Part shown: positions 10,440 to 20,395 of the stretch, piece after piece
Layout: each line of letters begins with the position of its first letter
Numbering within the stretch: the stretch's first letter is position 1
Assembly: GCA_965153355.1 (NCBI GenBank)
Contig: OZ231126.1
Span: 71,672,001 to 71,736,000, forward strand
Source: Flaccisagitta enflata
Lineage: Eukaryota > Chaetognatha > Sagittoidea > Aphragmophora
Reading direction: 5' to 3'
DNA length: 64,000 nucleotides
The notes under the pieces: model-generated
What the model saw: only the letters and a program-made list of their open reading frames with translations
The model's database searches: none
Told to the model about the DNA's origin: nothing
Made by a program: the position numbers and the translations under genes

Positions 10440-13400
10440 GTACTCTGAGGACCATCTTTTCCAGAACCCCCGAATGAGGTTAATAGACTTCTGATGCATG
10501 TGTCGCATTTCCTTTGATTCCCAAGGTTCCATGCGTGAAAGGACTGGATTTTCCCATTGTTCTGTTCCCGGATGCATTAGCGACGCCGGCGTTAGCGCTT
10601 CAAGGTCGGATGGGTCTTCGGCGACGTGCGTAAGTGGCCGATTGTTCAGGATGGCCTCCGCCTGAGCGATCACTGTGATGAAAATGTCGTTATTGGCGTC
10701 CTCTTTTCCCAGAAGCGACACCAAAATTTTCTTTGTTTCTTTTAATAGTCTCTCCCAAATTCCCCCCCTAAAGGGAGCCTTTGGAGCTATTTGCACCCAC
10801 TCGCACTCGATTTCGTGACCGGTTTTTTGGTCTGCGGTTTTCAGGGCTTCTTCGATCAATTTTTCGGCTCCGACGAAATTTCGGCCACAATCTGAGAAAA
10901 TTTTCTTCACTCCTGGTCTTCTGGCTGTGAAGCGAATCAACGCGTTTATCAGCGCGGGGGCGGAGATTGAATCTATTGGTTCAAAGTGAACGCCTCTCGT
11001 CTTCAAGCAGGTGAAAATTAGGCAATATTTCTTTATTCTCTCTTTGCCCTTTTTTCCTCCTCTTATTTCAAATGGGCCGAATACGTCTGCTCCGCTGCAT
11101 TCGAATGCGTATCCTGGGCTGATTCTTTCCTCTGGCAGTTCTCCCATTTGTTGATTCACAGGCTGCTTGAAATTCTTTTGGCATCGAACGCATCTGTGTA
11201 TCACTTTTCTCGTAGCCTGGCCGTCGTCCAAAATAGCGAATTTCTTTCTCAGGGCGTTGCGTGTGAAATTAGCTCCCATGTGTCCGTACACTGTGTGTGT
11301 TTGTTGGATGATCGCGGTCACTGTCTTGTCCTCCTTTGGGAGTACGATTGGGCATCGGCTGTTGTAGGACATTTTCTCGTAGTCCACTAATCTTGTCCCT
11401 GCCCTCACCACGTTGTCTTTGTCCAGGAAAATGTTTAGTTTTCTCAGCTTGGACGTCTTTAGTGATATCTCTTTTCTTGACCGTGGGCTGTAAATTTTTT
11501 CTCTCCTCAGTATTTTCAGTTCGGCGTCGAAGTGCCTTTCTTGAATGTCTCTGATAATGATCTGTTCGGCCTCACGTAATTCCTCGTTTTTCAACTCCGG
11601 AATTTTTCCATTCCTTCCGGCGTTCTTCTTTGTCTTCCACTTTCTGGCGCATCTTTTTACTCTTGCTAGAAGTCTTATCTTCTTGGCCCACGTCTCTCTC
11701 CTCTCCGTCACTCCTTCTACCCATGATTTTTCCTCGATCTTCTCGACCACCGCGTTTATAGTGACCACCTCCTCCCCCGCCGTTTCTTCCTCCGTTAGAG
11801 TTTTGTCTGGAGGGACCCAGTCGGGGGATCTGAGGAACAAGGGGCCGTTTAGGAAGATGTCCCACGTTTCTGTATCGGTTGCTTTAATGCCTCTCGATGA
11901 ATGGTCGGCCGGATTTTCCTTCGTTGGGACGAAGTGCCAGTCTTCGGTGTTTGTCTTGGCTCTTATCACAGATATTCTGTTCTGCATGAACGTGTCTGGT
12001 CTGATGCTTCGATTCCGTATCCAGTTTAGAGTCGTCTTGCTGTCTGACCAGAAGTATACTTTTCCGTATTCCTCGCCGGCTTCTTTGCAAATCTCTTCGT
12101 ACATGTCTGACGCCGCTTTCGCTGCTGTCAGCTCGAAGCGTGGGATGCTTTCGTGGTGTCGGGTCTTTTCGGCGTTTGCAGGGATGAGTCTGCTTTTTGC
12201 AAAAAGAAACCTCATCACTACCGTTCTGTCGGCTTGTACCCTTCTGTAGAAGACAAAGCCGTAGGCCACCTTGCTGCTGTTGCAGAACACCTGTAGAGTG
12301 GGGATCACTCCCTTCGTCGCTTCCACATTTAGCCATCTGTCGATCGTGTACTGCGATAGCGCCTCTTCTCCTCTGAGAAACTTTTCGAAATTCTTCTTGG
12401 TGTCCTTCCCGATCAGGTTGTCCCAACCCAGCTTCTTGTCCTTCATCACCTCGCTCAGGAGGAGTTTTCCTTCCAGTATGTATGGCGACACTATGCCCAG
12501 CGGGTCGTACATGGAGGCGAGTGCCTTCAACATGCCTCTTTTTGTCTTGACCTCCGCGTTCAGTTTTTCTTTCTTGGCTTCGAAGAAGAACTTGTCCTTG
12601 CCGAATGAGTACTTTACCCCCAAGATTTTCTCTATTGTCTCTGCCTGTGGGTCCGTCTCTTTGATCTCCTTGTCCTTGTCTCTCTCCTCTCCGTCTTCCA
12701 AGACTCTTGGTCGGTTTGAGTTCCATTTTACTAACTCGAACCCGCCTTTCTTCAGTAGGTCTGTAAGTTCTACGTGAACTTTCCTAGCCATGTCTTCCTT
12801 CTCGTAGCTTCCCAGGAAGTCGTCGACGTAGAACATTTCCATAATTGCTTCCAGCGTCTCGGGGCTGATTTCGTCCTTGTGCAGCGTGGCGTGATGTCTG
12901 AGCACGTACGTGCTTACGGTCGGCGATGATTTCGCTCCGAATGTGTGGACCTTGATGTAGCACAACTTCGGCTTCGGTTCCCTCAGTTCAGCGTCCACGT
13001 ACCAGTAGAACTGGAGTGGGGATTTGTCTTTCTCGTAGACGTATACCTGATGGAAGAATCCTTTTATATGCGCGGAGACCGTCACCTCGTGCCTCCTGAA
13101 CTTGAATAGGACGCCCAACAGTCGGTTGAGTAGGTCGGGTCCTGTCAATAACAGGCTGTTCAGCGACACTCCTTGCAGCATCGCCTTTGCGTCGTGGCAG
13201 CACCTGGGCTTAGTCGGTTTGTTGGGGTGGAATACCACGTGCAGGGGTAAGACCCACTTTGGCACGTCGTCGGGCACGTCTTCTGGATTTATGAATTCTG
13301 CGTGCCCATCGTCGAATATTCCGCTCATCTGATTCTTCAAGTATTGCAGATTCTCTCCTCCCATTCTCCTGACTTTCTCCACCGCTTTTCTTGTTCTGGT

Positions 13401-14159
13401 CTTAGCGTAGTTTGCCGAGTCCACCGCATTCAGTTTCTCCATCGCCTCGTCTCTCGTCCCTTTATACAGGACCCCGCTGACGTAGTGGCCTGTTTCTTCG
13501 TCAAATCTGACGGTTTCCTTCAGCTGTTCTATCGCGTGCTTGTCGTCGTCCAATAGGTGAATCTCGTTCTTTGCAATTGTCGGGAAATCACCGCTGTATA
13601 TCTTTTCGACCAGTTCATGGATGCCTTTGTTGTCCTCCTCTATTATCGTCCTGAAGCAGGATTCCTCCTCCCCATCTTTGTCCGCGCCGCCGCCCAGTAG
13701 TGTCCATCCGCAGGCGGTCTCGATGGCCACCGGTAATCGTCGAGTCGACCGTCTGTATGGTCTTCCTACCCAGATTTCATTTAGCTCTGCTGGGATGATC
13801 ACTTCTATATCGTCGTGATCTAATTCTTCAAATTTCACCCCTCTCAGGTATTCCAAGTTGCTTATGTCCGAATTCCGTGGCGGTTTCTCGCTTTTTGCGG
13901 TGATGAAATCCATGACCACTGCTTGTTCCACTTCGGCCTCATATTGGCCTGCAAGATTTGACAATTTGAAGTCCACGTAGCTTCTGCGTTTTCTCGTTGC
14001 GCCTTCCACCGTATACAGTACTGTTGATTTTTCCGTTGTTTCCAATCCTAATTCCGTCGCCAATTTCCCTGTGATCACCGCGTTGCTAGCTCCTCCATCG
14101 AGAAGCGCGTACGTCTCCTTCTTCCTTCCTCTCCCTTCTATCCTCACCGGCACTATCAT
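10437..14159 (-). CDS. pol: BEL/Pao pol polyprotein, C-terminally truncated by a stop codon
   Basis: A 1,240-residue ORF. In order: an aspartic protease of A17 type (ALLDGGASNAVI near residues 18-29, with GG where DSG or DTG is usual); reverse transcriptase with YVDDF near residue 440; RNase H (FWSDSKTTLNWIRN near 705); integrase with H-H-C-C zinc finger (GHMGANF, CVRCQ), then catalytic D (GADVFGP), D (FSDCGRNF) and E (GGIWERL). Together these replicate and integrate the element. It lies in the same frame as gag, 12 codons after the gag UGA. The ORF ends at TAA (10,437-10,439) inside the conserved region after FWKRWSSEY; the same frame stays open afterwards to a stop at 10,203-10,205, so this copy probably lost about 77 C-terminal residues to a nonsense mutation. 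Confidence 0.95.
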   Translation of the reverse strand: MIVPVRIEGRGRKKETYALLDGGASNAVITGKLATELGLETTEKSTVLYTVEGATRKRRSYVDFKLSNLAGQYEAEVEQAVVMDFITAKSEKPPRNSDISNLEYLRGVKFEELDHDDIEVIIPAELNEIWVGRPYRRSTRRLPVAIETACGWTLLGGGADKDGEEESCFRTIIEEDNKGIHELVEKIYSGDFPTIAKNEIHLLDDDKHAIEQLKETVRFDEETGHYVSGVLYKGTRDEAMEKLNAVDSANYAKTRTRKAVEKVRRMGGENLQYLKNQMSGIFDDGHAEFINPEDVPDDVPKWVLPLHVVFHPNKPTKPRCCHDAKAMLQGVSLNSLLLTGPDLLNRLLGVLFKFRRHEVTVSAHIKGFFHQVYVYEKDKSPLQFYWYVDAELREPKPKLCYIKVHTFGAKSSPTVSTYVLRHHATLHKDEISPETLEAIMEMFYVDDFLGSYEKEDMARKVHVELTDLLKKGGFELVKWNSNRPRVLEDGEERDKDKEIKETDPQAETIEKILGVKYSFGKDKFFFEAKKEKLNAEVKTKRGMLKALASMYDPLGIVSPYILEGKLLLSEVMKDKKLGWDNLIGKDTKKNFEKFLRGEEALSQYTIDRWLNVEATKGVIPTLQVFCNSSKVAYGFVFYRRVQADRTVVMRFLFAKSRLIPANAEKTRHHESIPRFELTAAKAASDMYEEICKEAGEEYGKVYFWSDSKTTLNWIRNRSIRPDTFMQNRISVIRAKTNTEDWHFVPTKENPADHSSRGIKATDTETWDIFLNGPLFLRSPDWVPPDKTLTEEETAGEEVVTINAVVEKIEEKSWVEGVTERRETWAKKIRLLARVKRCARKWKTKKNAGRNGKIPELKNEELREAEQIIIRDIQERHFDAELKILRREKIYSPRSRKEISLKTSKLRKLNIFLDKDNVVRAGTRLVDYEKMSYNSRCPIVLPKEDKTVTAIIQQTHTVYGHMGANFTRNALRKKFAILDDGQATRKVIHRCVRCQKNFKQPVNQQMGELPEERISPGYAFECSGADVFGPFEIRGGKKGKERIKKYCLIFTCLKTRGVHFEPIDSISAPALINALIRFTARRPGVKKIFSDCGRNFVGAEKLIEEALKTADQKTGHEIECEWVQIAPKAPFRGGIWERLLKETKKILVSLLGKEDANNDIFITVIAQAEAILNNRPLTHVAEDPSDLEALTPASLMHPGTEQWENPVLSRMEPWESKEMRHMHQKSINLIRGFWKRWSSEY

Positions 14160-14191
14160 CCTCCTTGCGCCCCTTTTCCCCCCCGTAGCCG

Positions 14192-14198
14192 CTAGTCA
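14192..14198 (-). promoter_or_regulatory. Leaky gag stop: UGA followed by CUAG, in frame with pol
   Basis: The gag ORF ends in TGA (14,196-14,198) and the next bases are CTAG. The frame then runs open for 12 codons into the pol ATG. UGA-CUA is the well-known strong stop-codon readthrough context of alphavirus and some cellular messages (established knowledge). Its presence exactly between in-frame gag and pol suggests pol is made as a gag-pol readthrough product. Confidence 0.7.
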
Positions 14199-16283
14199 TG
14201 CTTGTTCCTCTTCCTCCTCCTCGTCGATCAGTGCCTCGAGGAGGGTGGCTTCATCCTGTAAAGCTTCGTGCATTACTGTCGCGTGGATCTCTGAGCATTT
14301 CTTGCATGCGTAGCTGAACCTGCAGTTCTGAGTTCTGTGGGTTCTTGTGCATTTCAGGCACCTGTTTGCGTTTCCCAGGTATTCGACTTTCTCGTCTGGT
14401 TTCATGTCCCTAAATTTGCCGCATAGGTCTAGCCAGTGAGAATCGGGGCATAGTTCGCACTTGGGCATGATCCTCGCTTGTTCTTGCCCATTTGTTCCTT
14501 GTCCGGCCCCCGTCGTAGGGGGTGCTGTTGTTCTTGGGGTGCCAGATAGTTCCGTGAGCCTCTGGCTTATGTTTTCCTTCTGCTTTGCTCCTACTGTCTG
14601 CCATCCCCCGCCGTTTCGGCTGTTCCCTGTTTTCTTTTCTTCCGTCGAAACCGGTTTCCTGCTTGCCTTTGATCTGTTTGTGCCGGGGTCATATTCTTTC
14701 ATGAGCTCAGTGGCTTCCATGTTTTGGGACAGGAAGCTCATTAAATCTTCGAATTTGGGGTTTTTCAGTCCCTTCTTTGTCACGTGCCAAGCCCATACGT
14801 GCCAAGCCCATTTGTTCAATAGGAAAGGCAGTTTTGAGGTCAGTATTCTCTTGTAAATGGCCTCTCGGTTGAAATCGTCATCTCTGTCTGTTTCCACTGC
14901 CAGAGAGAACACCTCCTCGAGTTTGAGGGTAAATTCTGCGATGGCCTCATGGTCCTGGGATTTGATTGCTTCTCCGCTTGTCAAGCTTGCTATCATGTCC
15001 TCGGCCATGTCCTCGGCCGTGTCCCTCTTTTCTCCGTACTCCTTCCTCAGCCTTGCCACGGCTTCGTCAAATGCGGTTTCCGCGTCGTCTCTTCTCATGT
15101 AGCTGGCGACTCTTAGGTAGGCTGTTGACCCGAACCAGAATTTCATCTCCACTAGTTTGTCTGCGTAGGCTAGACCCTCTACTTTCATTGTCCTCAGGAA
15201 AGCGCGCATGTGGCTCTCAAAGTCCACTTGTTTCCCTCTGGCCTCGAATTTGACCTCCGGTCTCTTCCTTTCTACGACTTTTAGCGCCTCGAGTCGGGAG
15301 GGGCCTGTCTGTTGTCTTCTCTCTTCTCTGCCCGCTTCCGAGGCCTGAACGGCTGCCACCGCGGCCTTTGCCAGTTCTGAGATTCTCTCCTCGTCTGACT
15401 TTCTCGCTTGTTCTTGATTTATGCTATCCGCCACCCATTTTGCGGTTCTGTCTGCGTCTTGCTCTTGTGGCGGTTTACTCGCCTTCTTCGGCCCTGGGGC
15501 CTGTACCTCCACGATGTCTTCCTCGTCCCCCAAGCTCCTGCTCCCTCCCTCGGAGCTCCTCTCGTCTGCCTCCTTAGCTCTCTGAAGTTTGTTTTTTCGG
15601 ATTCTCTCCTTCTCCTTTCTCACCTTCTCCTTCTCTTTCTCTTCTCGTTCTCGTCGTTCTTTCTTTCTCTGAATCTCAGCCTTCTTGGCGGCCAATTGTC
15701 TCTCTAGGTCTTCGACCTCGTCCTCCTTTGACCTGATCTCCCGGTCGTGTACCGACTGCTCGACCAAGTCTTCGGCTTGTTCTTCCTCTCTCTCGCGGTT
15801 TATTTCCTGTTCCGCTTTGCTTGTGGCGGAGGATTTCTTGCTCTTAGACCCGCTTGACGCTTTTGATTTGTCGGCCTGACTCTTTGTTTTTCCTCCTTTC
15901 TCTCCTCCTTCCTTCCCTTTCTTTTTCATCAGCACCTCGAACGCGTTCTTCTTCTGTATCACCGGCTCTTTCCCTTTCTTGCTGAATTTGCCGTCCTTTT
16001 CTCTCGGGGGAGGCAGTTTGTCGTAGCTTGGTTCTGGTGTTGACACTGGGGATGGGGATCTTGATTTTTGCCCTTCCCTCACCGGTGTCTCTTGGCCTAA
16101 TCCCTTGGGCCAGTCCATTCTGTCGGTAGCCTTTGACCGGGTTGCATAGCCCTTTTTCCCTTCCTTGTCCTTAGGTGCTCCTTCTCCTATTTCGTAGTCG
16201 TCCTCGAAACCTTTCGTCTTCTTTCCGGCTCCCTGGGCGTCTTTCCCGCGTCCTCTGTCCAGGTAGGCTTCGTTCGCTTCCAC
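14196..16283 (-). CDS. gag: BEL/Pao Gag protein
   Basis: A 695-residue ORF encoding the structural protein. The N-terminal third is highly charged, with long Lys/Glu coiled-coil-like stretches (RQLAAKKAEIQRKKERRERE, about residues 190-225). It is followed by the Pao-type gag domain (VKFEARGKQVDFESHMRAFL... FWFGSTAYLRVASYMRR, about residues 345-400, resembling DUF1759) and three Cys/His clusters near the C-terminus (CELCPDSHWLDLCGKF, CLKCTRTHRTQNC, CKKCSEIHATVMH), the usual BEL nucleocapsid fingers. Tract EEEEEEQA precedes the UGA. The frame opens with GTG at 16,283 and has no upstream ATG in frame; an ATG at 16,357-16,359 lies in another frame, separated by a 22-base A run. A 15-bp tandem duplication gives WAWHVWAWHV. 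Confidence 0.93.
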   Translation of the reverse strand: MEANEAYLDRGRGKDAQGAGKKTKGFEDDYEIGEGAPKDKEGKKGYATRSKATDRMDWPKGLGQETPVREGQKSRSPSPVSTPEPSYDKLPPPREKDGKFSKKGKEPVIQKKNAFEVLMKKKGKEGGEKGGKTKSQADKSKASSGSKSKKSSATSKAEQEINREREEEQAEDLVEQSVHDREIRSKEDEVEDLERQLAAKKAEIQRKKERREREEKEKEKVRKEKERIRKNKLQRAKEADERSSEGGSRSLGDEEDIVEVQAPGPKKASKPPQEQDADRTAKWVADSINQEQARKSDEERISELAKAAVAAVQASEAGREERRQQTGPSRLEALKVVERKRPEVKFEARGKQVDFESHMRAFLRTMKVEGLAYADKLVEMKFWFGSTAYLRVASYMRRDDAETAFDEAVARLRKEYGEKRDTAEDMAEDMIASLTSGEAIKSQDHEAIAEFTLKLEEVFSLAVETDRDDDFNREAIYKRILTSKLPFLLNKWAWHVWAWHVTKKGLKNPKFEDLMSFLSQNMEATELMKEYDPGTNRSKASRKPVSTEEKKTGNSRNGGGWQTVGAKQKENISQRLTELSGTPRTTAPPTTGAGQGTNGQEQARIMPKCELCPDSHWLDLCGKFRDMKPDEKVEYLGNANRCLKCTRTHRTQNCRFSYACKKCSEIHATVMHEALQDEATLLEALIDEEEEEEQA

Positions 16284-16317
16284 CTGTGTTCGTTCCAGCC
16301 TTTCCGTGTCGAAGGCC

Positions 16318-16339
16318 TTTTTTTTTTTTTTTTTTTTTT
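16318..16339. repeat. 22-base A homopolymer (T on plus strand) at the gag start
   Basis: Lies between the ATG at 16,357-16,359 and the main gag frame. Its length puts the ATG and gag in different frames; a change of one or two bases would align them, so this may be an assembly error, a mutation or a slippage site. Confidence 0.85.
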
Positions 16340-16595
16340 GGCCACCTGTTTTTACTCATAACTCTCCTTTCATGTCTCGTATAGGTGCAGCTGTAAGCTC
16401 TTTTCTCCGCTTCTTTTGTCTTTGGTCTCGCCCGTTTCCCGGTGCTCGTTAGGTGCGTTTTTTCACGCCCTCGGATTTCTTCCTAAGGCTGGTAATAGTC
16501 GCGCTCATCTCTTGGGCGATTTTCTGTTTTCCCTTTCCTTCTCTTTTTCCTTCTGCGCCTTTGGCGATTTTCCTTCCTTTGTTTTTTCTGGCATT

Positions 16596-16725
16596 CTACC
16601 CAGCTCAATCGTGATCTAGTATCGACTTCTCGCCCAGTTTGGCTCAATCGAAAAACTAGTCCCGACTTCTCGCTCGAATGACTAGGCTCAATCGAGATCT
16701 TGTCTCGACTTCTCGCCTGGAATGA
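16596..16725. repeat. Three imperfect ~55-bp repeats in BEL leader
   Basis: Units read GCTCAATCG ... CTAGT ... CGACTTCTCGC with divergence between copies. They lie between the 5' LTR and gag. Confidence 0.7.
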
Positions 16726-16840
16726 GGTGATCGAATTGTTTCCTTTCCAGTCTGTGACTGTGAATGACTGATGTGATCGTGAATCGACCCGACTCCCTTC
16801 TTTACCCGTACGCTGCCTAGGCTCGATGAGCTTTCTAGGG

Positions 16841-17044
16841 CTTTCCTACACTCGGAGAGTGCGGCCCGAATTTAATCAGGACTTTCCTACACTCGGAGAG
16901 TGCGGCCCAAATTTAATCGGGACTTCCTACACTCGGAGAGTGCGGCCCAAATTTAATCGGGACTTCCTACACTCAGAGAGTGCGGCCCAAATTTAATCGG
17001 GACTTCCTACACTCAGAGAGTGCGGCCCAAATTTAATCGGGACT
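16841..17044. repeat. Five tandem 40-41-bp repeats in BEL leader
   Basis: Each unit contains CCTACACTCGGAGAGTGCGG and AAATTTAATC. CACTC-GGA-GAGTG inside each unit is a small hairpin; copies 4 and 5 have CACTCAGAGAGTG. The array lies in the untranslated leader upstream of gag. Confidence 0.95.
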
Positions 17045-17285
17045 TAAATTTCCTGTGCAAGAAAAAAAAAAAATTTTACTTTTCCAATCCAATCGTCGCC
17101 TTCGGCGTCCGAGCCACAATTTCGAATACTGTAAAGTAGCTACAGTAAGATCCCTAACAGACCAACCGACGAAGAACCGATAGTACGACAACTTTTAATT
17201 GCATGTACAATTTTGTATTCTGGGGATAAAGAGGGGAAAATGAAATGGTAAATTGATTAGAGCAATGATGATAATGAATCGAATA

Positions 17286-17696
17286 ATCTTCTTCTTTATT
17301 CTTCTTCTTTATCTTCGGCTTCTTCTTTATTCTTCTTCTTTATCTTCGACTTCTTCTTTATTCTTTGACTTCTTCTTTATTCTTCTTCTTTATTGTCGGT
17401 CCGTCTATTCTTACGTCCATATCATGTCCGATCAGTCCTTCTGTTCGGTCTCTCTTTAAAGCCTTTACCGAAATTGGTATCGGGCATTATCCTCGTCGTC
17501 GGACGATTATTTTCTTACTGAACTAAAATCTTATCTCTCCGCGGAAACGATCGGTTGCTCGTATCAACACGAACTGAGCTACGAGCTCGATCTATCTCGT
17601 ATTTGTTGACTCCTCGTCGGCGTAATTTCTTTCCTCCGAGCGGACCGATCGGCTTATGGCTCTCATGACTATATGGTCCGACGGAGGCTCGATACA
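17286..17696 (-). repeat. 5' LTR of BEL/Pao element
   Basis: Direct repeat of 5,819-6,185, with additional CTTCTTTATTCTTCTTCTTTAT units at its inner end. It starts TGTATCGAGCC on the minus strand. Confidence 0.92.
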
Positions 17697-17737
17697 AAGT
17701 TAAATTGCAAGAGCTTGACATACAAGAGGGAAAAACA

Positions 17738-18290
17738 TTGTTTTCCCTTCTTTCTTTCCTTCCTTCTTTCTTTCCTTCTTTTTTTTCTTCCTTCCTTCCT
17801 TTTTTTCTTCCTTCTTTCGTTTATTCTTTGCTAACTTCCTTCCTTCCATCCTTCCTTCCTTCCATCCTTCCTTCCTTCTTTCCTTCTTTCTTTCCTTCCT
17901 TCCGTCTTTCCTACGTTCCATTTCCTCTTTTTCTTTCTTTTCTTTCTTCATTCCTTCCTTACTTCCTTTCTTCTTTCCTTCCTTACTTCCTTCTTTCCTT
18001 CCTCACTTCATTCCTTTTTCACTACCTTCCATTTCCTCTTTCACTTTCTTTCCTTCCTTCTTCCTTTCCTTTGTTCATTCCTTCCTTCCTTCCCCCTTTC
18101 CTTCCTTCTTCTTTTCCTTCCATCCATTTCTTCTTTTTCTTTCTTCCTTCCTTCTCTCCTTCCTTCCTTCCTTCCTCCCTTCCTTCCTTCCTTCCTTCCT
18201 TCCTTCCTTCCTTCCCCTTTACCTTCTTTCTTTTTCCTTTTCCTCTTTCTCTTTTGCCTTTTTCTTTTTTCTTTCCTTCTTCCCTTCCTA
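17738..18290. repeat. (TTCC)n/(CCTT)n polypyrimidine tract
   Basis: About 550 bp of almost pure pyrimidine on the plus strand with CCTTCCTT and CTTTCTTT variants. Confidence 0.97.
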
Positions 18291-18309
18291 CCTGCCTAGC
18301 TAGCTTCCT

Positions 18310-18995
18310 ACGAGTGCAGCTCGCGTGCTCGGGCACTTTGAGACACCCTGCGGCCTTGTTTCCTACTCTTCATCACTGCCCCTGCCACACACATGCGACT
18401 AGGTCTTGAATTTCTGTGTATCAGGTCTTGTTTCCCACTATTCATGACTGTCCCTGCCACACACATGCAACTAAGTCTAAGGTTTCTGTGTATCAGGCCT
18501 TGGTTCCTCATCTTCATCACTGCCCCTGGCCACATGTGTGCGACTTAGGTAGCTATGTATCCAGCCTTGATTCCTCCTCTTCTTCACTGCCCCTGCCCAC
18601 CCACACTTGACTAAGATTGCTGTGTATCCGGCCATGTTTCCTCGTATTCATCATTACCCCTGCCCTCCTGTACGCGACTGAGGTTGCCGTGTATCCAGTC
18701 GTGTTTCCTTGTCTACATCACTGCTCCTGTCTACCCGTGTGCGACTGAGATTGCTGTGTATCCGGCTGTGTTTCCTCGTATTCATCAATACCCCTGCCCT
18801 CCCGTGCGTGACTGAGATTGCTGTGTATCCGGCTGTGTTTCCTTGTCTTCATCACTGCTCCTGTCTACTCGTACGCAACTTAGTTGCCGTGTATCCGGCC
18901 GTGTTTCCTTGTCTTCATCACTGCTCCTGTCTACCTGTGCGCGACAAAAGTTGCCATGTATCCGGCCGTGTTTCCTTGTCTCTATCACGTCCACG
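18310..18995. repeat. Degenerate ~66-bp tandem array related to the CGCGACT family
   Basis: About ten diverged units of the form CGACT-GAGGTTGCYGTGTATCC-GGCCTTGTTTCCT-CATCACTGCCCCTGCC. The unit is the same sequence as the 3' part of the dispersed CGCGACT family (copies at 22,010, 36,743 and 53,043), so this is a tandem expansion of that segment. Confidence 0.85.
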
Positions 18996-18999
18996 ACCA

Positions 19000-19670
19000 G
19001 ACTTGAGTTTTCTCTTTGCAGTCACGTCCGATGATATAAAGCTCTTGACAATTTCCTGGAGGATCATGCGTCAATATAAGTTTGAAACAGGTGTTCTAAA
19101 AGGAGGCACGCCACGGGGGAGGCTTTCATAGGTCAAGAAAAATTCTGGTCAACAATGGAGAGTGGTTTGGGCCTCAGGAAGGTTTACTTTATCCTTTATG
19201 CAAAACAAAAATTTTTTTTACTTCAAAATTGTTTTAAAATGAAGCAAATACCGTAAAAGCAATAAAATTGGCATTTTGACTATTTTAATACTGAAACCAT
19301 ATAGGTAAACAAATGACAACAATGCGTTATCGCAAACACATTCATGCATAAATGCAGGCTAACCCGTCATCATTTGTAGTATCATTTTGTGCCGTAAAAT
19401 GCCATAAAAAACACGTAAAATGGCATTTTTGATGACAGAGTTGGCATAATTTATGCATGATATCTTTCAGTGCCGAATAATCGTGTTACCTTCTTTCATA
19501 ATGGCAGCTTTGGACCAAAACTGTAAAATACCAATTCAGCATTTCTGGCATTTAAAAAATTACAAGTAAAATTTTCGTTTGGTGATAAGTGATAAAGTAA
19601 ACAACTCTAAATGGCTCCTCATTATGACAGGCCTGTGACCTATGAACCTCCCAAGCGTGGAGAATGTCGT
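19000..19670. other. AT-rich gene-free stretch
   Basis: Nothing recognised; contains runs such as GTAAAATGCCATAAAAAACACG repeated imperfectly. Confidence 0.5.
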
Positions 19671-20395
19671 CTATATGAATCTACACCTGCTTTAGAAACA
19701 AGATTACTGCCACTTTTTCATGGTTTCTGGTGGTCCAGCTAAAGTAATCCATGTCAAAAGGTTCCAAAATAATTCCAAGAGCGCCTTTTTTTTAATTCTC
19801 ATTTTTTTCTGGGTGGTTGGTACAGGCCATAAAACTTTCCCTCTTTTAGACAATGTCCCTTGTTTTGCTTATAACTTTTAAACGCTTAAAGTTAGAAATG
19901 CCAGATTGGTCCCATTTAAAAGATCTTTTCAAGATCTTTTCAACCGTCACCAATTATTTTGAAATCCATTGAAAAACAACCAATTTATAAGCTGTCAAAC
20001 ATAAGCAATGTTATGAAGATTTTGGACCATTTTCTAGATCATTGAATTTTTCTTCCATTTTCATTTTATCACTTGTTTTGCTCATAACTTTTGAACGAAT
20101 AAAGCTAGAAATGCCAGATTGGTCACCAATTTTTTTGTCAATTCCTTGAAAAACCCCTTCTTTATAGTCTGTCAAACATAAGCATTGCCATGGGGATTTC
20201 CGAGGATTTTCCCACCATCAGTTTTTTCATGGTCTCATCCTGTCTTTTCATGCATTCTTGAATATATGCAAGGGTCTTTGTCTCTTGGCTAGTCTGCTGA
20301 TTTTTTCAATGGTTAATCTGTCCAACTGTCAGTTCATCTATCAGGGAGATTGTGAAACATTGCAAAAAAATGAGTAGAAAACATCCCCCTTTTTT
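19670..20395. mobile_element. Left arm of large foldback (inverted-repeat) structure
   Basis: Matches, inverted, 24,190-24,692 joined to 34,743-35,003. Shared landmarks include AGAAATGCCAGATTGGTC (twice in each arm), TTTATAAGCTGTCAAACATA, CTCATAACTTTTGAACG and GTTCATCTATCAGGGAGATT. No coding capacity seen in the arm. Confidence 0.92.

Larger units (their letters stand above)
5819..17696 (-). mobile_element. BEL/Pao LTR retrotransposon, about 11.9 kb
   Basis: Two direct repeats (5819-6185 and 17286-17696) enclose gag, pol and an extra ORF, all on the minus strand. Pol carries the A17-type protease, YVDD reverse transcriptase, RNase H and integrase order typical of BEL/Pao. In the ungapped part of the LTRs only three substitutions were counted by eye, so the insertion looks recent; the LTR ends differ by insertions or deletions of CTTCTTTATT units. 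A purine run ending in GGGGG sits just inside the 3' LTR as polypurine tract. No clear target-site duplication was seen. The element is long for the family because about 4 kb lies between pol and the 3' LTR, including an extra ORF and a nested MITE. Confidence 0.93.

Noticed and set aside
11545-12726. Frames antisense to, or shifted within, pol
   Set aside because: Shadows of the pol ORF with no domain of their own.
17281-17700. Target-site duplication for the BEL element
   Set aside because: Flanking bases at 5,814-5,818 and 17,697-17,701 do not match under any reasonable LTR boundary, and the inner LTR edge is blurred by CTTCTTTATT repeats.
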